Shown here: positions 11,142 to 22,809 of the stretch, piece by piece
Layout of the letters: each line of letters opens with the position of its first letter
Numbering within the stretch: position 1 is the first letter of the stretch
Assembly (NCBI GenBank): GCA_009760885.1
Contig: CM019707.1
Coordinates: 33,960,645-34,024,644, forward strand
Length of the DNA: 64,000 nucleotides
Origin: Achatina immaculata
Taxonomy: Eukaryota > Mollusca > Gastropoda > Stylommatophora > Achatinidae
Reading direction: 5' to 3'
The notes under the pieces: model-generated
Told to the model about the DNA's origin: nothing
What the model saw: the letters and a program-made list of their open reading frames with translations, nothing else
The model's database searches: none
Position numbers and translations under genes: made by a program

Positions 11142-13538
11142 CGGGGAAAGAGCTTGATAGAACACTCGCATGTTACATAGTAATCTTGACAGAACACTCA
11201 CATGTTATATAGTAATCTTGACAGAACACTCACATGTGACATAGTAATCTTGACAGAACACTCACATGTTACATAGTAATCTTGACAGAACACTCACATG
11301 TGACATAGTAATCTTGACAGAACACTCACATGTTATATAGTAATCTTGACAGAACACTCACATGTGACATAGTAATCTTGACAGAACACTCACATGGTAC
11401 ATAGTAATCTTGACAGAACACTCACATGTTACATGGTAATCGTGACAGAACACTCATATGTTACATGGTAATCTTGACAGAACACTCACATGTTACATGG
11501 TAATCGTGACAGAACACTCACATTTTACATGGTAATCTTGACAGAGCACTCACATCTTAGATGGTAATCTTGACAGAACACTCACATGTTGCATGGCATT
11601 CTTGACAGAACATTCACATTTTAGATAGTAATCTTGACAGAACACTCACATTTTAGATAGTAATCTTGACAGAGCAATCACATGTTATATGTTAATCTCG
11701 ACAGAACGGTCACATAGTATATGTTAATCTTCACATAGCATTCACATGTTAAATGTTGACAAAGCACTCATATTTTATATCTTAATCTTAACAGAACACT
11801 CACACGTTAAATGTTAAGATTAACAGAACACTCAAATGTCAAATGCTAATCTTAACAGAGCATTCACATATTAAATGCCAATCTTGACAGAGCAATCACA
11901 TATTAAATGCCAATCTTGACAGAGCAATCACATATTAAATGCCAATCTTTAGAGAGCAATCACACACAAAATATTAAACTGCAGAGAGCATTCGCAAATC
12001 AAACAATATGCAGAAACTCTAATTGCAGAAGAAAATAGACATTTGCAACAAATATCGATACTTGAATGTTGATCCGGTACCTTTTTTTTTTTTTGTGAAA
12101 TATACCACACAAAAAAAACATGTCAAAATGTAAGATAAATACATCTGTTATTCCTCTGTATCACGATGTATGTGATCCACATATATGTCTGGTTGTCACA
12201 CAGAGAACAGTGAATCAGATAACATTTTAATTATTGCTCAAAGCTACAGGAGACCTTCAAAAATCAGCGCCATAGACAGCCCGCCCCTAAAAAAAAAAAC
12301 AAACTAGTCTGACAAAATGGAGACAAAACAAGCCCCTGTCACTAAGTAGGAGTCGGGGAAAGAGCTTGATAGAACACTCGCATGTTACATAGTAATCTTG
12401 ACAGAACACTCACATGTTACATAGTAATCTTGACAGAACACTCACATGTTACATAGTAATCTTGACAGAACACTCACATGTTACATAGTAATCTTGACAG
12501 AACACTCACATGTTACATAGTAATCTTGACAGAACACTCACATGTTACATAGTAATCTTGACAGAACACTCACATGTTACATAGTAATCTTGACAGAACA
12601 CTCACATGTTACATAGTAATCTTGATAGAACACTCACATCTTACATAGTAATCTTGACAGAACACTCACATGTTACATAGTAATCTTGACAGAACACTCA
12701 CATCTTACATAGTAATCTTGATAGAACACTCGCATGTTACATAGTAATCTTGACAGAACACTCACATGTGACATAGTAATCTTGACAGAACACTCACATG
12801 TTACATAGTAATCTTGACAGAACACTCACATTTTAGATAGTAATCTTGACAGAACACTCACATTTTAGATAATAATCTTGACAGAGAAATCACATGTTAT
12901 ATGTTAATCTCGACAGAACGGTCACATAGTATATGTTAATCGTCACATAGCATTCACATGTTAAATGTTGACAAAGCACTCATATTTTATATCTTAATCT
13001 TAACAGAACACTCACACGTTAAATGTTAAGATTAACAGAACACTCAAATGTCAAATGCTAATCTTAACAGAGCACTCACATATTAAATGCCAATCTTGAC
13101 AGAGCAATCACATATTAAATGCCAATCTTGACAGAGCAATCACACGCAAAATATTAAACTGCAGAGAGCATTCGCAAATCAAACAATATGCAGAAACTCT
13201 AATTGCAGAAGAAAATAGACATTTGCAACAAATATCGATACTTGAATGTTGATCCGGTACCTTTTTTTTTTTTTTTTGTGAAATATACCACACAAAAAAA
13301 ACATGTCAAAATGTAAGATAAATACATCTGTTATTCCTCTGTATCACGATGTATGTGATCCACATATATGTCTGGTTGTCACACAGAGAACAGTGAATCA
13401 GATAACATTTTAATTATTGCTCAAAGCTACAGGAGACCTTAACAAATCAGCGCCATAGACAGCCCGCCCCTAAAAAAAAAAACAAAACTAGTCTGACAAA
13501 ATGGAGACAAAACAAGCCCCTGTCACTAAGTAGGAGTC
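11142..13538. repeat. 1.2-kb tandem duplication, each copy with a 32-bp minisatellite
   Basis: The block from gtcggggaaagagcttgata (near 11140) to aagtaggagtcgggg is repeated from 12352 to about 13538. Each block begins with many copies of agtaatcttgacagaacact plus cacatgttacat. The units degenerate toward the right and end in the shared single-copy tail with poly-T, tatgtctggttgtcacacag and the A-rich run. Copy number and poly-T length differ between the two blocks. Confidence 0.93.
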
Positions 13539-13544
13539 AGGTAA

Positions 13545-13785
13545 AGACAGCCTAAATTTATAGGACATGCAGACTAGAACACATCGCGACAACAGTAAAG
13601 TTAGAGAGGGATAAGAAGTCGAGGTAGACCAAGAGAGAAAATCCTGGATGGACTGGCAAGATGGCATGAAAAGAGGACACCAGAGCAACTCATAGCGGCA
13701 ACACAAAACAGAGAGTTGTGGAGGGTCATGACCGCCCGGGCCAGCTAGCACGACCCTTGATTGACTGATAAACAAAAACATACAT
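13545..13785 (+). mobile_element. LINE reverse transcriptase C-terminal fragment
   Basis: The + strand encodes RSRGRPREKILDGLARWHEK followed by RTPEQLIAATQNRELWRVMT, the end of an ORF2 of the same type as 24270-24450 and 38358-38583. It is 5'-truncated and has stops upstream. Confidence 0.65.
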
Positions 13786-14177
13786 TTTTAAAATACATAT
13801 GGGAGAAAAAGGAAATATATTAAGTCGGGGTAATGGTGATAACAGACGACTGAAAATGTGTAATCGAAATCACCTGATAGTAAGATATACACTTTAAACA
13901 TTAGGATTTTGTAATAACTTCGAATTTTATACATTTGAAGTTTTACAATTTAAAATATACTCAGGACTGCTGTACTTTGTACAATTTTTTTTTTTAATCC
14001 ACACGAAGATGGAACAGAAAATAGCCCCAGAAATTATATTTAATAATAAAAGAAGATTAAAAATTATTAAAGCAAATAAAGCTAAAAACATTAAATGTTT
14101 TGGGCATAAATAGAGATGAAATGAAAAACAGAAGACAAATATTTTAGAGGAAAAAGTTCTTGGCAAACGTGCAAGAG
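13786..14177. other. No gene recognised
   Basis: AT-rich 3' flank of the CRT-like gene. No poly-A site can be assigned with confidence. Confidence 0.35.
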
Positions 14178-14525
14178 GAATGATCATGATGCAGATGGGA
14201 GGAAGAGAAATGGTCATGATGCAGTTAAGAGGAAGAGGAATGGTTATGATGCAGATGGGAGGAAGAGGAATGGTCATGATGCAGATAGGAGGAAGAGGAA
14301 TGGTTATGATGCAGATAGGAGGAAGAGGAATGGTTATGATGCAGATGGGAGGAAGAGAAATGGTCATGATGCAGATAAGAGGAAGAGGAATGGTTATGAT
14401 GCAGATGGGAGGAAGAGGAATGATCATGATGCAGATGGGAGGAAGAGGAATGGTCATGATGCAGATAGGAGGAAGAGGAATGGTCATGATGCAGATGGGA
14501 GGAAGAGGAATGATCATGATAAAGA
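14178..14525. repeat. 30-bp minisatellite, 11-12 copies
   Basis: Unit approximately ggaatggtcatgatgcagat plus gggaggaaga. It is stop-free and a multiple of three, so both strands show long open frames (MVMMQMGGRG on +, ICIMTIPLPP on -). It is judged non-coding repeat. Confidence 0.95.
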
Positions 14526-14655
14526 AAGGGAGGGCAACATTAACAGAGCGAGAAAACACTCGTCTATGATAACTTTTAAGTCAAGAGAAGGTTGTAGACT
14601 CGTTTCAAACTCCGCCTGGGAGACTACACAGGATGATGATGGTTGTCATAATGTC

Positions 14656-14662
14656 TCTCTCT

Positions 14663-14700
<38 letters not shown>
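14656..14700. repeat. (CT)n microsatellite
   Basis: About 20 CT units between the minisatellite and the last exon of the CRT-like gene. Confidence 0.9.
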
Positions 14701-14702
<2 letters not shown>

Positions 14703-14837
14703 CTTTTAAAGCCTCGCATTTTTTTTCTCATTCACACGTTCCACTCATTAATCCTCATAATTATCTCAAATTCGCTTCCAATTTTCATTTTCCTTGTCTT
14801 AATAATCAGTGTCCAGGTCATACACATACCCGATAAA

Positions 14838-14977
14838 TCAGTCCCATTCATATTCCGAGCTAGAAATATCCGAATATCCGTTCTTTTCTCTCCGGACATT
14901 CTTTGCGTCCTTGACGGAAAAAATGCTGTAGATGATGACAGCTGGAACAAGTACGACTGTGCTGGCCAGGAGAAAGG
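14838..14977 (-). CDS. CRT-like transporter exon 6 with TM10 and C-terminus
   Basis: Acceptor gcgaactttcag. G|CC completes an Ala codon, then TM10 (FLLASTVVLVPAVIIYSIF) and the tail VKDAKNVRREKNGYSDISSS, ending EYEWD and a TGA. GYSDI fits the G-Y-x-x-hydrophobic class of lysosomal/endocytic sorting signals, 13 residues after the membrane. A 30-bp minisatellite starts about 310 bp downstream of the stop. Confidence 0.77.
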
Positions 14978-17900
14978 CTGAAAGTTCGCAGGAAAACAAG
15001 AAAACAGAGGTACATTTTAGTTCAGATAAAAACATCTTATTACATTAAGGTGAGTTTAGTTAGTGTAGCTAAACATTTCTTGACCTACAGGTGACGTTTA
15101 GTTAGTGTAGCTAAACATTTCCTGACCTACAGGTGGCGTTTAGTTAGTGTAGCTACACATTTCCTGACCTACAGGTGGCGTTTATTTAATGTAGCTAAAC
15201 ATTTCCTGACCTACAGGTGGAGTTTAGTTAGTGTAGCTAAACATTTCCTGACCTACAGGTGGAGTTTAGTTAGTGTAGCTAAACATTTCCTGACCTACAG
15301 GTGACGTTTATTTAGTGTAGCTAAACATTTCCTGACCTACAGGTGGCGCTTATTTAGTGTAGCTAAACATTTCCTGACCTACAGGTGGCGTTTAGTTAAT
15401 GACAGAGTTGCTAAACATTTCGTGACGTGGAGGTGACTTAAAATTGATGTAACTAAACATATCCTGGCGTCAGGTGGTATTTGGTTAATCACAGAGTAGC
15501 TGAAGCCCAAGAGAGAATATGAAGGCCTGATAGTCTCAGTGCACAGGAAGTAATAGGAATCTTAAATATCCCTTTATACGAAGCAAACCACGGGGCCATT
15601 TCATGGCGTCTACGTGTTCTCTCAACACAGAAAAGTGCATGAGGAAAACGACCTGACAGGACGTCTTTAAAAGAAAGGTCTTTAGTCCACGGGATTTAAC
15701 ATGTTTATCTATTTCTTTTCTTTTATTTGTCTGTATGAAAAAAGATTGTAATCATTTATTTTTCTGCTTGTAATAACCATAGCGTTTCTCAGTGCTGTAG
15801 TTGTTAGAGCATTCGCCCACCGATCAGAAGGTCCCTGCTTCGATTTCGCACTCGGGCAGAATGTTTTGTCGGATCGGCCGGTACTGGGGTCAGCTTATCC
15901 TCAAGAAAATGGGGACTAAGTGTTTCGCCAGGAAAACAAAGGCAGCACGCCCAGGTGCTAGTATCTCTACCTCATACGTTGTGGTGGCCTAGAAATGTGA
16001 AGGCATTAACACTTCACACCCCGCTACACCATGCAAATGCTACAGGGCTTAGAAGAACGATAGTATATAGATGTCTCGACCATGGACATAGCACAAGTTA
16101 GCGCGACCGTTGAACAAGCTCTGTATGAACTTCATGGACAATTTTTCTTTTATAAATAGGAAACAACAAGGCTTCCCTACAACGAAGTAACAGAACACAA
16201 AGTTGAAGGATTAGACCTGGAAAAATCGTAAACAAACACTTTTAGGCGTGAGAGAAATGAAAATAAACAAGAGCATGTCTGTTCTGTCGTGGCTAGACGC
16301 TGCATACCTAGACAGCGTAGCTCGTAGGCACGTAGTTCTCTCGTGGCTAGATGCTGCATACCTAGACAGCGTAATTCGTTGGCACGCAGTTCTCTCGTGG
16401 CTAGATGCTGCATACCTAGACAGCGTAATTCGTTGGCACGCAGTTCTCTCGTGGCTAGATGCTGCATACCTAGACAGCGTAATTCGTTGGCACGCAGTTC
16501 TCTCGTGGCTAGACGCTGCATACCTAGACAGCGTAGCTCGTAGGCACGCAGTTCTCTCGTGGCTAGACGCTGCATACCTAGACAGCGTAATTCGTTGGCA
16601 CACAGTTCTCTCGTGGCTAGACGGCTGCTCGTCCTACCGGAGTCCGCGGTTCGAGTCTCAGTTAAGTATCTTGTGATTTTTTTTCTATCACATCTAAAAG
16701 TGCTTTATCTACGATATTTGTTTGATGTCTTATTCTTACAGAAACTGTATGGACTTCAATTCTTGTGCTATTACCATCACACTCTGCTGTGACATACCAT
16801 CACGTTTTATTTTTTTTCTTATTTCTTGTCTAAGCAGAGATATATTGTCACAGTTTGTGTGTTTCTAAATGTTGGTCTTTATCGTACTCTTTGAACGTGT
16901 TACAATGACGATGTTCTAACTTAGAGCTTTCCGCCGAAATACAATCAGTAATATAACGTAGCAAAGCACCAACACAGCACAGTTACCTGTAGTTCGACTC
17001 CACGCCGGTCTCCAGATTATTGTATCTGTCTCATAATCATAGTCGAATATCGTCCAGATTCCTCTCTCTAGCGGGACGGACAGGCACATGACCAGACTTG
17101 TAAACACACTGTCTCCAGAGACGGACACAAGGAGCATGGAGAATATGTTGAAAAGGGCCACACACGAAGCAAGGACTATCATCTTGACAAGACAATGCTG
17201 GCAGTCAGGGAAGCAACTGGATGATGATATACCGAGTCAGAAAAAAAACGACAGAATTAACGGGTTCTTTATCCAATTAAAGAATCTGTGGAGCGAACAG
17301 ACAGAACTACAAAAAAATAAGATTTTTCACTTCGAAAGAAAATAGAGGAAGAAGTCAATATGGTCCAAGCTGGTTTCAGGCAAGGAAGAGGATCAAGAGA
17401 TCATATATTCATTCTAAGATTAATAATAGAGAAATACAGAGAGTTTAATGTGAATCTATATTTATCCTTTATAGACTACTCAAAGGCATTTGATTGTGTA
17501 CAACACCAGAAACTTTAGGAAATAATGGGATTTCCAACACATTTGATACAATTAACATCACTGCTGTATCTAGACCAACAAGCAGCAGTAAGAATAAATG
17601 GTGAAACAACAACTTGGTTTGACATAAAACAAGGGGTCCGTTAGGGGTGCATATTGTCACCCTACTTATGTAACTTGTATACTGAAAATATAATGTTAGA
17701 GAAGATGTAGACAAAGAATATTACGATGCCATAACAGTTGGAGGTTATGAAATACCAGAGATTAGATATGCTGATGACACAGTATTGCTGTCCACAACAC
17801 AAAAAGGAATGGAAAAACTAATTATGTCAGTCCGCAAGAACAGTGAAGAGCAGAACCTCTATCTTAATGCAAAGAAAACTAAATTGATGACAACTGAGAA

Positions 17901-20900
17901 AACAAACAAGGCAACTGAAATATGTATCAATGAGAAAAAAACTGGAAGAAGTGGAGAGTTTTGAATATCTTGGATCACTACTAACTAATAATGGAGATAC
18001 AATGAGGGAAATTAAAAGGAGGAAATCTATCGCTCTTCAGAAAGTAAAACAAATAAAGAATATGTGGAGAGGAGCAGACAGAACCACAAAAATAAGATTT
18101 TTAAGGGCATGCATCTTTCCCATCGCAACATATGCCTGTGAGACCTGGACACTTAACAAAACAGCTGAGAAACACATAAATGCCTTTGAATGTAAATGCT
18201 ACAGAAGAGTTCTCCAAATATCGTGGACACAAAAAAGAACAAATATATCTATACTACAAGAGCTTAATATTGAAGAAGGCTGGCTAGTAAAGAGGATTAA
18301 ACATAGAAAACTTAAATATTTTGGACACATTAAACGTCATGATAATTTAGAGAAGATCGTATTGGAAGGATACATAATGGGAAAAAGAAAAAGAGGAAGA
18401 CCAAAACGAAGATGGCTGCAAGACATCGCTGGCGATCTGGAAATGGATGCAACAGCAGCAGGCCACCTTGCTCACAACCGAGAGGCCTACAGGAGAGCTG
18501 TTTGGGAGGCAAAGTTCCGTAAGGGACATGCAAATGAATGAATGAATGAATGATAATAAATCAGAAGTTAACACTATTCTCTGCGATAGTAAAAAAAAAC
18601 TACTATTTGTGATACTTCTTCTTTCTTCGTACGCACTGTCTGTCTATACCTGCAGTCCTGTCTCTTGGATAAATTTCTGTTTTTTTTTGTACTTATGTAT
18701 GGAACCGTAGAGATTATCTTCTTTAGTGGTTTCACTGGGCCAGTAATTACTTCTCAGTGTCTCATAGTTGGTACAGTTCTGTAAGATATGTTCCACAGTT
18801 TGGGGCACCTGGGCACATGTACAAAGAGTAGTAGCACCAACTTTAAACTGTGTATACATATGACTTCGGGGTCGGCTGTGTCCTGTTCGAAGACGGAAAA
18901 TGGTGACTTGTTCCTTTCTGTTTAACATGTGATAGTCATCATGTGGTGGTGTTTGTGGCTTCCTGAAGGTTTTTATCATGCTTTTCTTCTGATTATAGGT
19001 AATGGGTATGTCTGGTTGCTCCATTTCAGTGCCTTCTTTGGCCAGATGGTCAGCTTTCTCATTGCCTGGTATCCCACAGTGGGAGGGAATCCACTGCAAG
19101 GTGACTCTGTGTTGTGAGCCAATTTTTGACAAGTCATCCTTAAAGTCTGGTAGTTTGTTGCACTGAAAAGCTTCCAGTACTGATCTTGCATCTGTGAGAA
19201 TTACTACGGGGCATGTATCAATTCAGATGAAACCACTGACAACAGTTATTGAGGAAAGACGCTGGCGATGGTTGGGACATGTGCTCCGAATGACTGACAA
19301 CTCACTACCAAAAATAGCACTAAGATGGACACCACAGGGGAACAGAAGTAAGGGCAGACCAAAAGAGACATGGAGAAGAACAACAGAAAGGATGTTGAGC
19401 AATAGAGGGCTCACCTGGGCAAGAGCAGAAAAAAAGGCGAAGGACAGGCATTTGTGGAAAACCCTTGCGGAAGCCCCATGTGCCCTGGGCACTTAAGGTT
19501 CAGAGAGATGTATGAATTCTGGAGTCTGATAGTTTTTCAACTGCAGTAATAATTGCCCTAACTTCTGCATCATACTTGTAGCAGTATTTTCCAGTGGGTA
19601 TGGAAATCTTGTCAGTGGTGTTGTCTGGATGATATTCAATATGTGGTCCTGCCTCTCCATTCTGTATGGCATTATGTGCAGATCCATCTGTATACACACG
19701 TATCCAAGTGTCATATGGATATTTGTCATCTAGCACACTAAGTGTGGGTGTTGATCTTACAAGACTGCTTTGCATCTCATCATTCTGCACACATTTCACT
19801 TCAGTTTGAATAGTTATTTGTGTACAATCTGCATCTTTCCATGGTGTATGCTCTAATACAGATGATAATGGAGCAACTACACTTGGAATTTATGATACTA
19901 AAAACACTACTATTTGTGATACTAAAAACACCACTATTTATGATACTAATTCCAGGTTAACGCTACCATATGTAACACTAGCTCCAAGTTATCAAAAACA
20001 ATGAACTTTCTATTAGACAAAATAAGACTACACACCACAAAGCGTGATTCATTCATATACTCAGTAGAGCATCTTTATTTTCTTTATAAGGAAATGAGAA
20101 GGATGGATTACGTATGCCAGTTGATAGCAGTACTGGAAGTTTGGAACTCGCAACTTTGAATTTTTTTCAGGGAATGGGAAGAGCGAGGGAAAAGGATTAA
20201 ACAATCCCTAATTTAACTCCTTGAACACATGGTATGTGTTTGTTTTAAACGCTGTCACATCAGAAAACGTACCTAACAAGCCAGCAACAAACGTTTCAAC
20301 ACTGTTTCAACATAACAAACATTTAAAAATGCGAAATATCTCTAAACGGAAAACTTTTCAACATTACCAACACAGTAAACATATTTTTGCTGATATAATG
20401 TGCTCACAAGACGAAGGGAGACAACAACAACAAAAAGGAGTTGAGGAAGATTAGTTCCAGAACAGTTGTTACGCTTTTAAAGAAATTTTTGTGTTTTTTG
20501 TTTTCCTTACTTAAACTTTCACAATTTTGAGAAGGAAATATTGAGGAAAAGAACACCATAGAAACAGAACGTATACAGAAGGTTAAAAAAGTAGGAACAG
20601 CTTTATTACTTAATGACTACAAAGTTGTGACGTTTCGGCGTGAGCCTTAATCATACAAAAACATACAGAATGAAGAAATAAAGAGAGGAAATAAAGTATA
20701 AATTCACAAAATTTACGAAATTCACATAATCATAGAAACACAAGTTCTAGTTTCATTAAATTATGAAATTACCTGAAACTGCATCTAAATCCAGTCTTGA
20801 AATGTTCCCAGAACTCTGTGAAATTTGTAACCTGGCAGATATCGTACTTTAAAAGTAAGAATAGTATTTTTGGAACAGTTAGTTACTAGTTTATGTTTCT

Positions 20901-22764
20901 TAGTTATTAGTTTAGGTTTTTTTATTTACTAATTTATGTTTTTAGTTACTAGTTTATACTTTTAGTTACCAGTTTATATTTTTAGTTACTAGTTTATGTT
21001 TATTAGTTACTTTAGTTACTAGTTTATGTTTCTTAGTTACTAGTTTATGTTTCTTAGTTACTAGTTTACGTTTCTTAGTTGCTAGTTTATGTTTCTTAGT
21101 TACTAGTTTATGTGTCTTCTTAAAAAAGGTTTCGCTATCACTTTTTAAGAAAGAAATGCTTTACAGAAATTCTAATGTCAGAATAGTTGGTATTCTATAT
21201 TAGTTCCGAGCAGTTTGTAGTCTATATGTGCTCAGAATAGTTGGTAGTCTATGTGTGGTCAGAATAGTTGATAGTATATGTGTGGTCAGAATAGTTGATA
21301 GTCTGTGTGTGGTCAGAATAGTTGATAGTCTATGTGTGGTCAGAATAGTTGATAGTCTATGTGTGGTCAGAATAGTTGATAGTCTATGCGTGGTCAGAAT
21401 AGTTTTGAATTCTATCTTATCTTATATCTTATATTTTATATCCTTCCCGTGCCGTTAAACGTCACATAGGGCTCGCAAAGTAGTTCGCCAGTTTTTCCTG
21501 TCTTCGGCGAGTCTTTCAACCTCATCAAGGGATTTTATGCTTGTTAATTTGGCCTCTCTTAACAATGTCCTTTTCAGAGTTTCACGTGGTCTGCCTCTTT
21601 TTCTTTGGCCTGTTGTGTTCCACTTGATAGCTTGCCTCGGGATTCTCTGATAATTTTTCTCATCAAGTGACCAACATATGTCCATCTACTTTTTCTGATC
21701 ACCCATGAGACTGGTTGTTGTTCATTCATCTGTCTTATCTCTGCATTGTTCTTGAATTCGTTCCACTTGATGCCGAGTATTTTCCTTAGGTATTTGTTTT
21801 CAGAAGAGTCCAATCTCCACACACACACATTTCCCTAGTTGAATTCTATGCGTGGTCAGAATAGTTGGTAGTTTATGCGTGGTCAGAATAGTTGGTAGTT
21901 TATGTGTGGTCAGAATAGTTGGTAGTCTATGTGTGGTCAGAATAGTTGGTGTTCAAAGCAACACTGACAGGTTGGTAGATCTTACACATGGACGCTAATC
22001 AACGTTCAGAACGATATTTACGCAAAATCAAAACTAAAAAAAAAGCAGCAAATGTCTAACAAACCCATGTTGTTAAATTACTGAGCAACTTCCCAATCAC
22101 TTTCTTTCTACAAAAAATTTGTAATCAAAATTTATTATGGCAGAACATGAGAATGAGTTCAGGTGTGAGAAAGTTAAAGTCTATGGAGTCTGGGAGTTTG
22201 ACGAATCTGACCTACTGATATTTAAATGATTCAGAGTTTATTGACGGGAATAGAGTATCGTGTTAATACATCGTCATGTGACGTGTCCCTTCCAGGATGT
22301 TGTCCCTCTCAGAGCCTCCCTGGATGCAGTGATGTCTTCTACAAGCTGACCAGCGTCTCGCAATGACATTATTCAGACTTTTCGTGAAGTTCTGCCGTCA
22401 TCTGTAGCGATGTCGTCCCTTTTCTCTTTTCCCAGGCACTCTGCCTTCGGCTGTCAGCCCCTCCAAACCTTTGTGCCTCTTGATGTGGCCGAGTATCTCA
22501 GCATTTTAATTTTAGTATTTACCAGGTCATTTAATACAGTTAATACGTGTTAATACAGTCGCTGTATCGGGTCGGAGGACTTACACTGCCGTACCAGGGA
22601 AGGAAGTCTGTAGCAAACATGAGAACGGTGAAGACACAGGCGGAAAGCATCCCGGAAGTTGCCAGAGAAAATGGGTGGATCTGCTGGGAAGATTATGTGA
22701 AATAAGATTATATTTTAATCCTCCAGCTACATGTTTGTCATCCTATTTCTGTCTCATATTCCTT

Positions 22765-22809
<45 letters not shown>

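Noticed and set aside
13927..14569. 210-codon (-) and 129-codon (+) repetitive frames
   Set aside because: Both strands of the same 30-bp minisatellite. Such mirrored open frames are expected for a 3n unit without stops.
16605..16675. Functional tRNA gene
   Set aside because: Only a tRNA-like head with a B box. No acceptor-stem pairing or clear anticodon arm, and it is followed by a SINE-type body.
16248..16676. Opposed 130-142-codon frames on both strands
   Set aside because: Translations of the 54-bp minisatellite that contains the SINE-head phrase.
20221..20460. Candidate phase-matched exon upstream of the ttag|gtacgt donor on the - strand
   Set aside because: The reading has an early stop and no membrane or CRT-like pattern.
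22280..22430. Cys-rich reading (NNVIARRWSACRRHHC) on the - strand as the missing luminal-loop exon of the CRT-like gene
   Set aside because: The same sequence occurs at 4850-5015, and the alternative frame reads as a LINE ORF2 C-terminus (GHIKRH, GKREKGR, DITASRE). Splice phases also do not fit phase 0.
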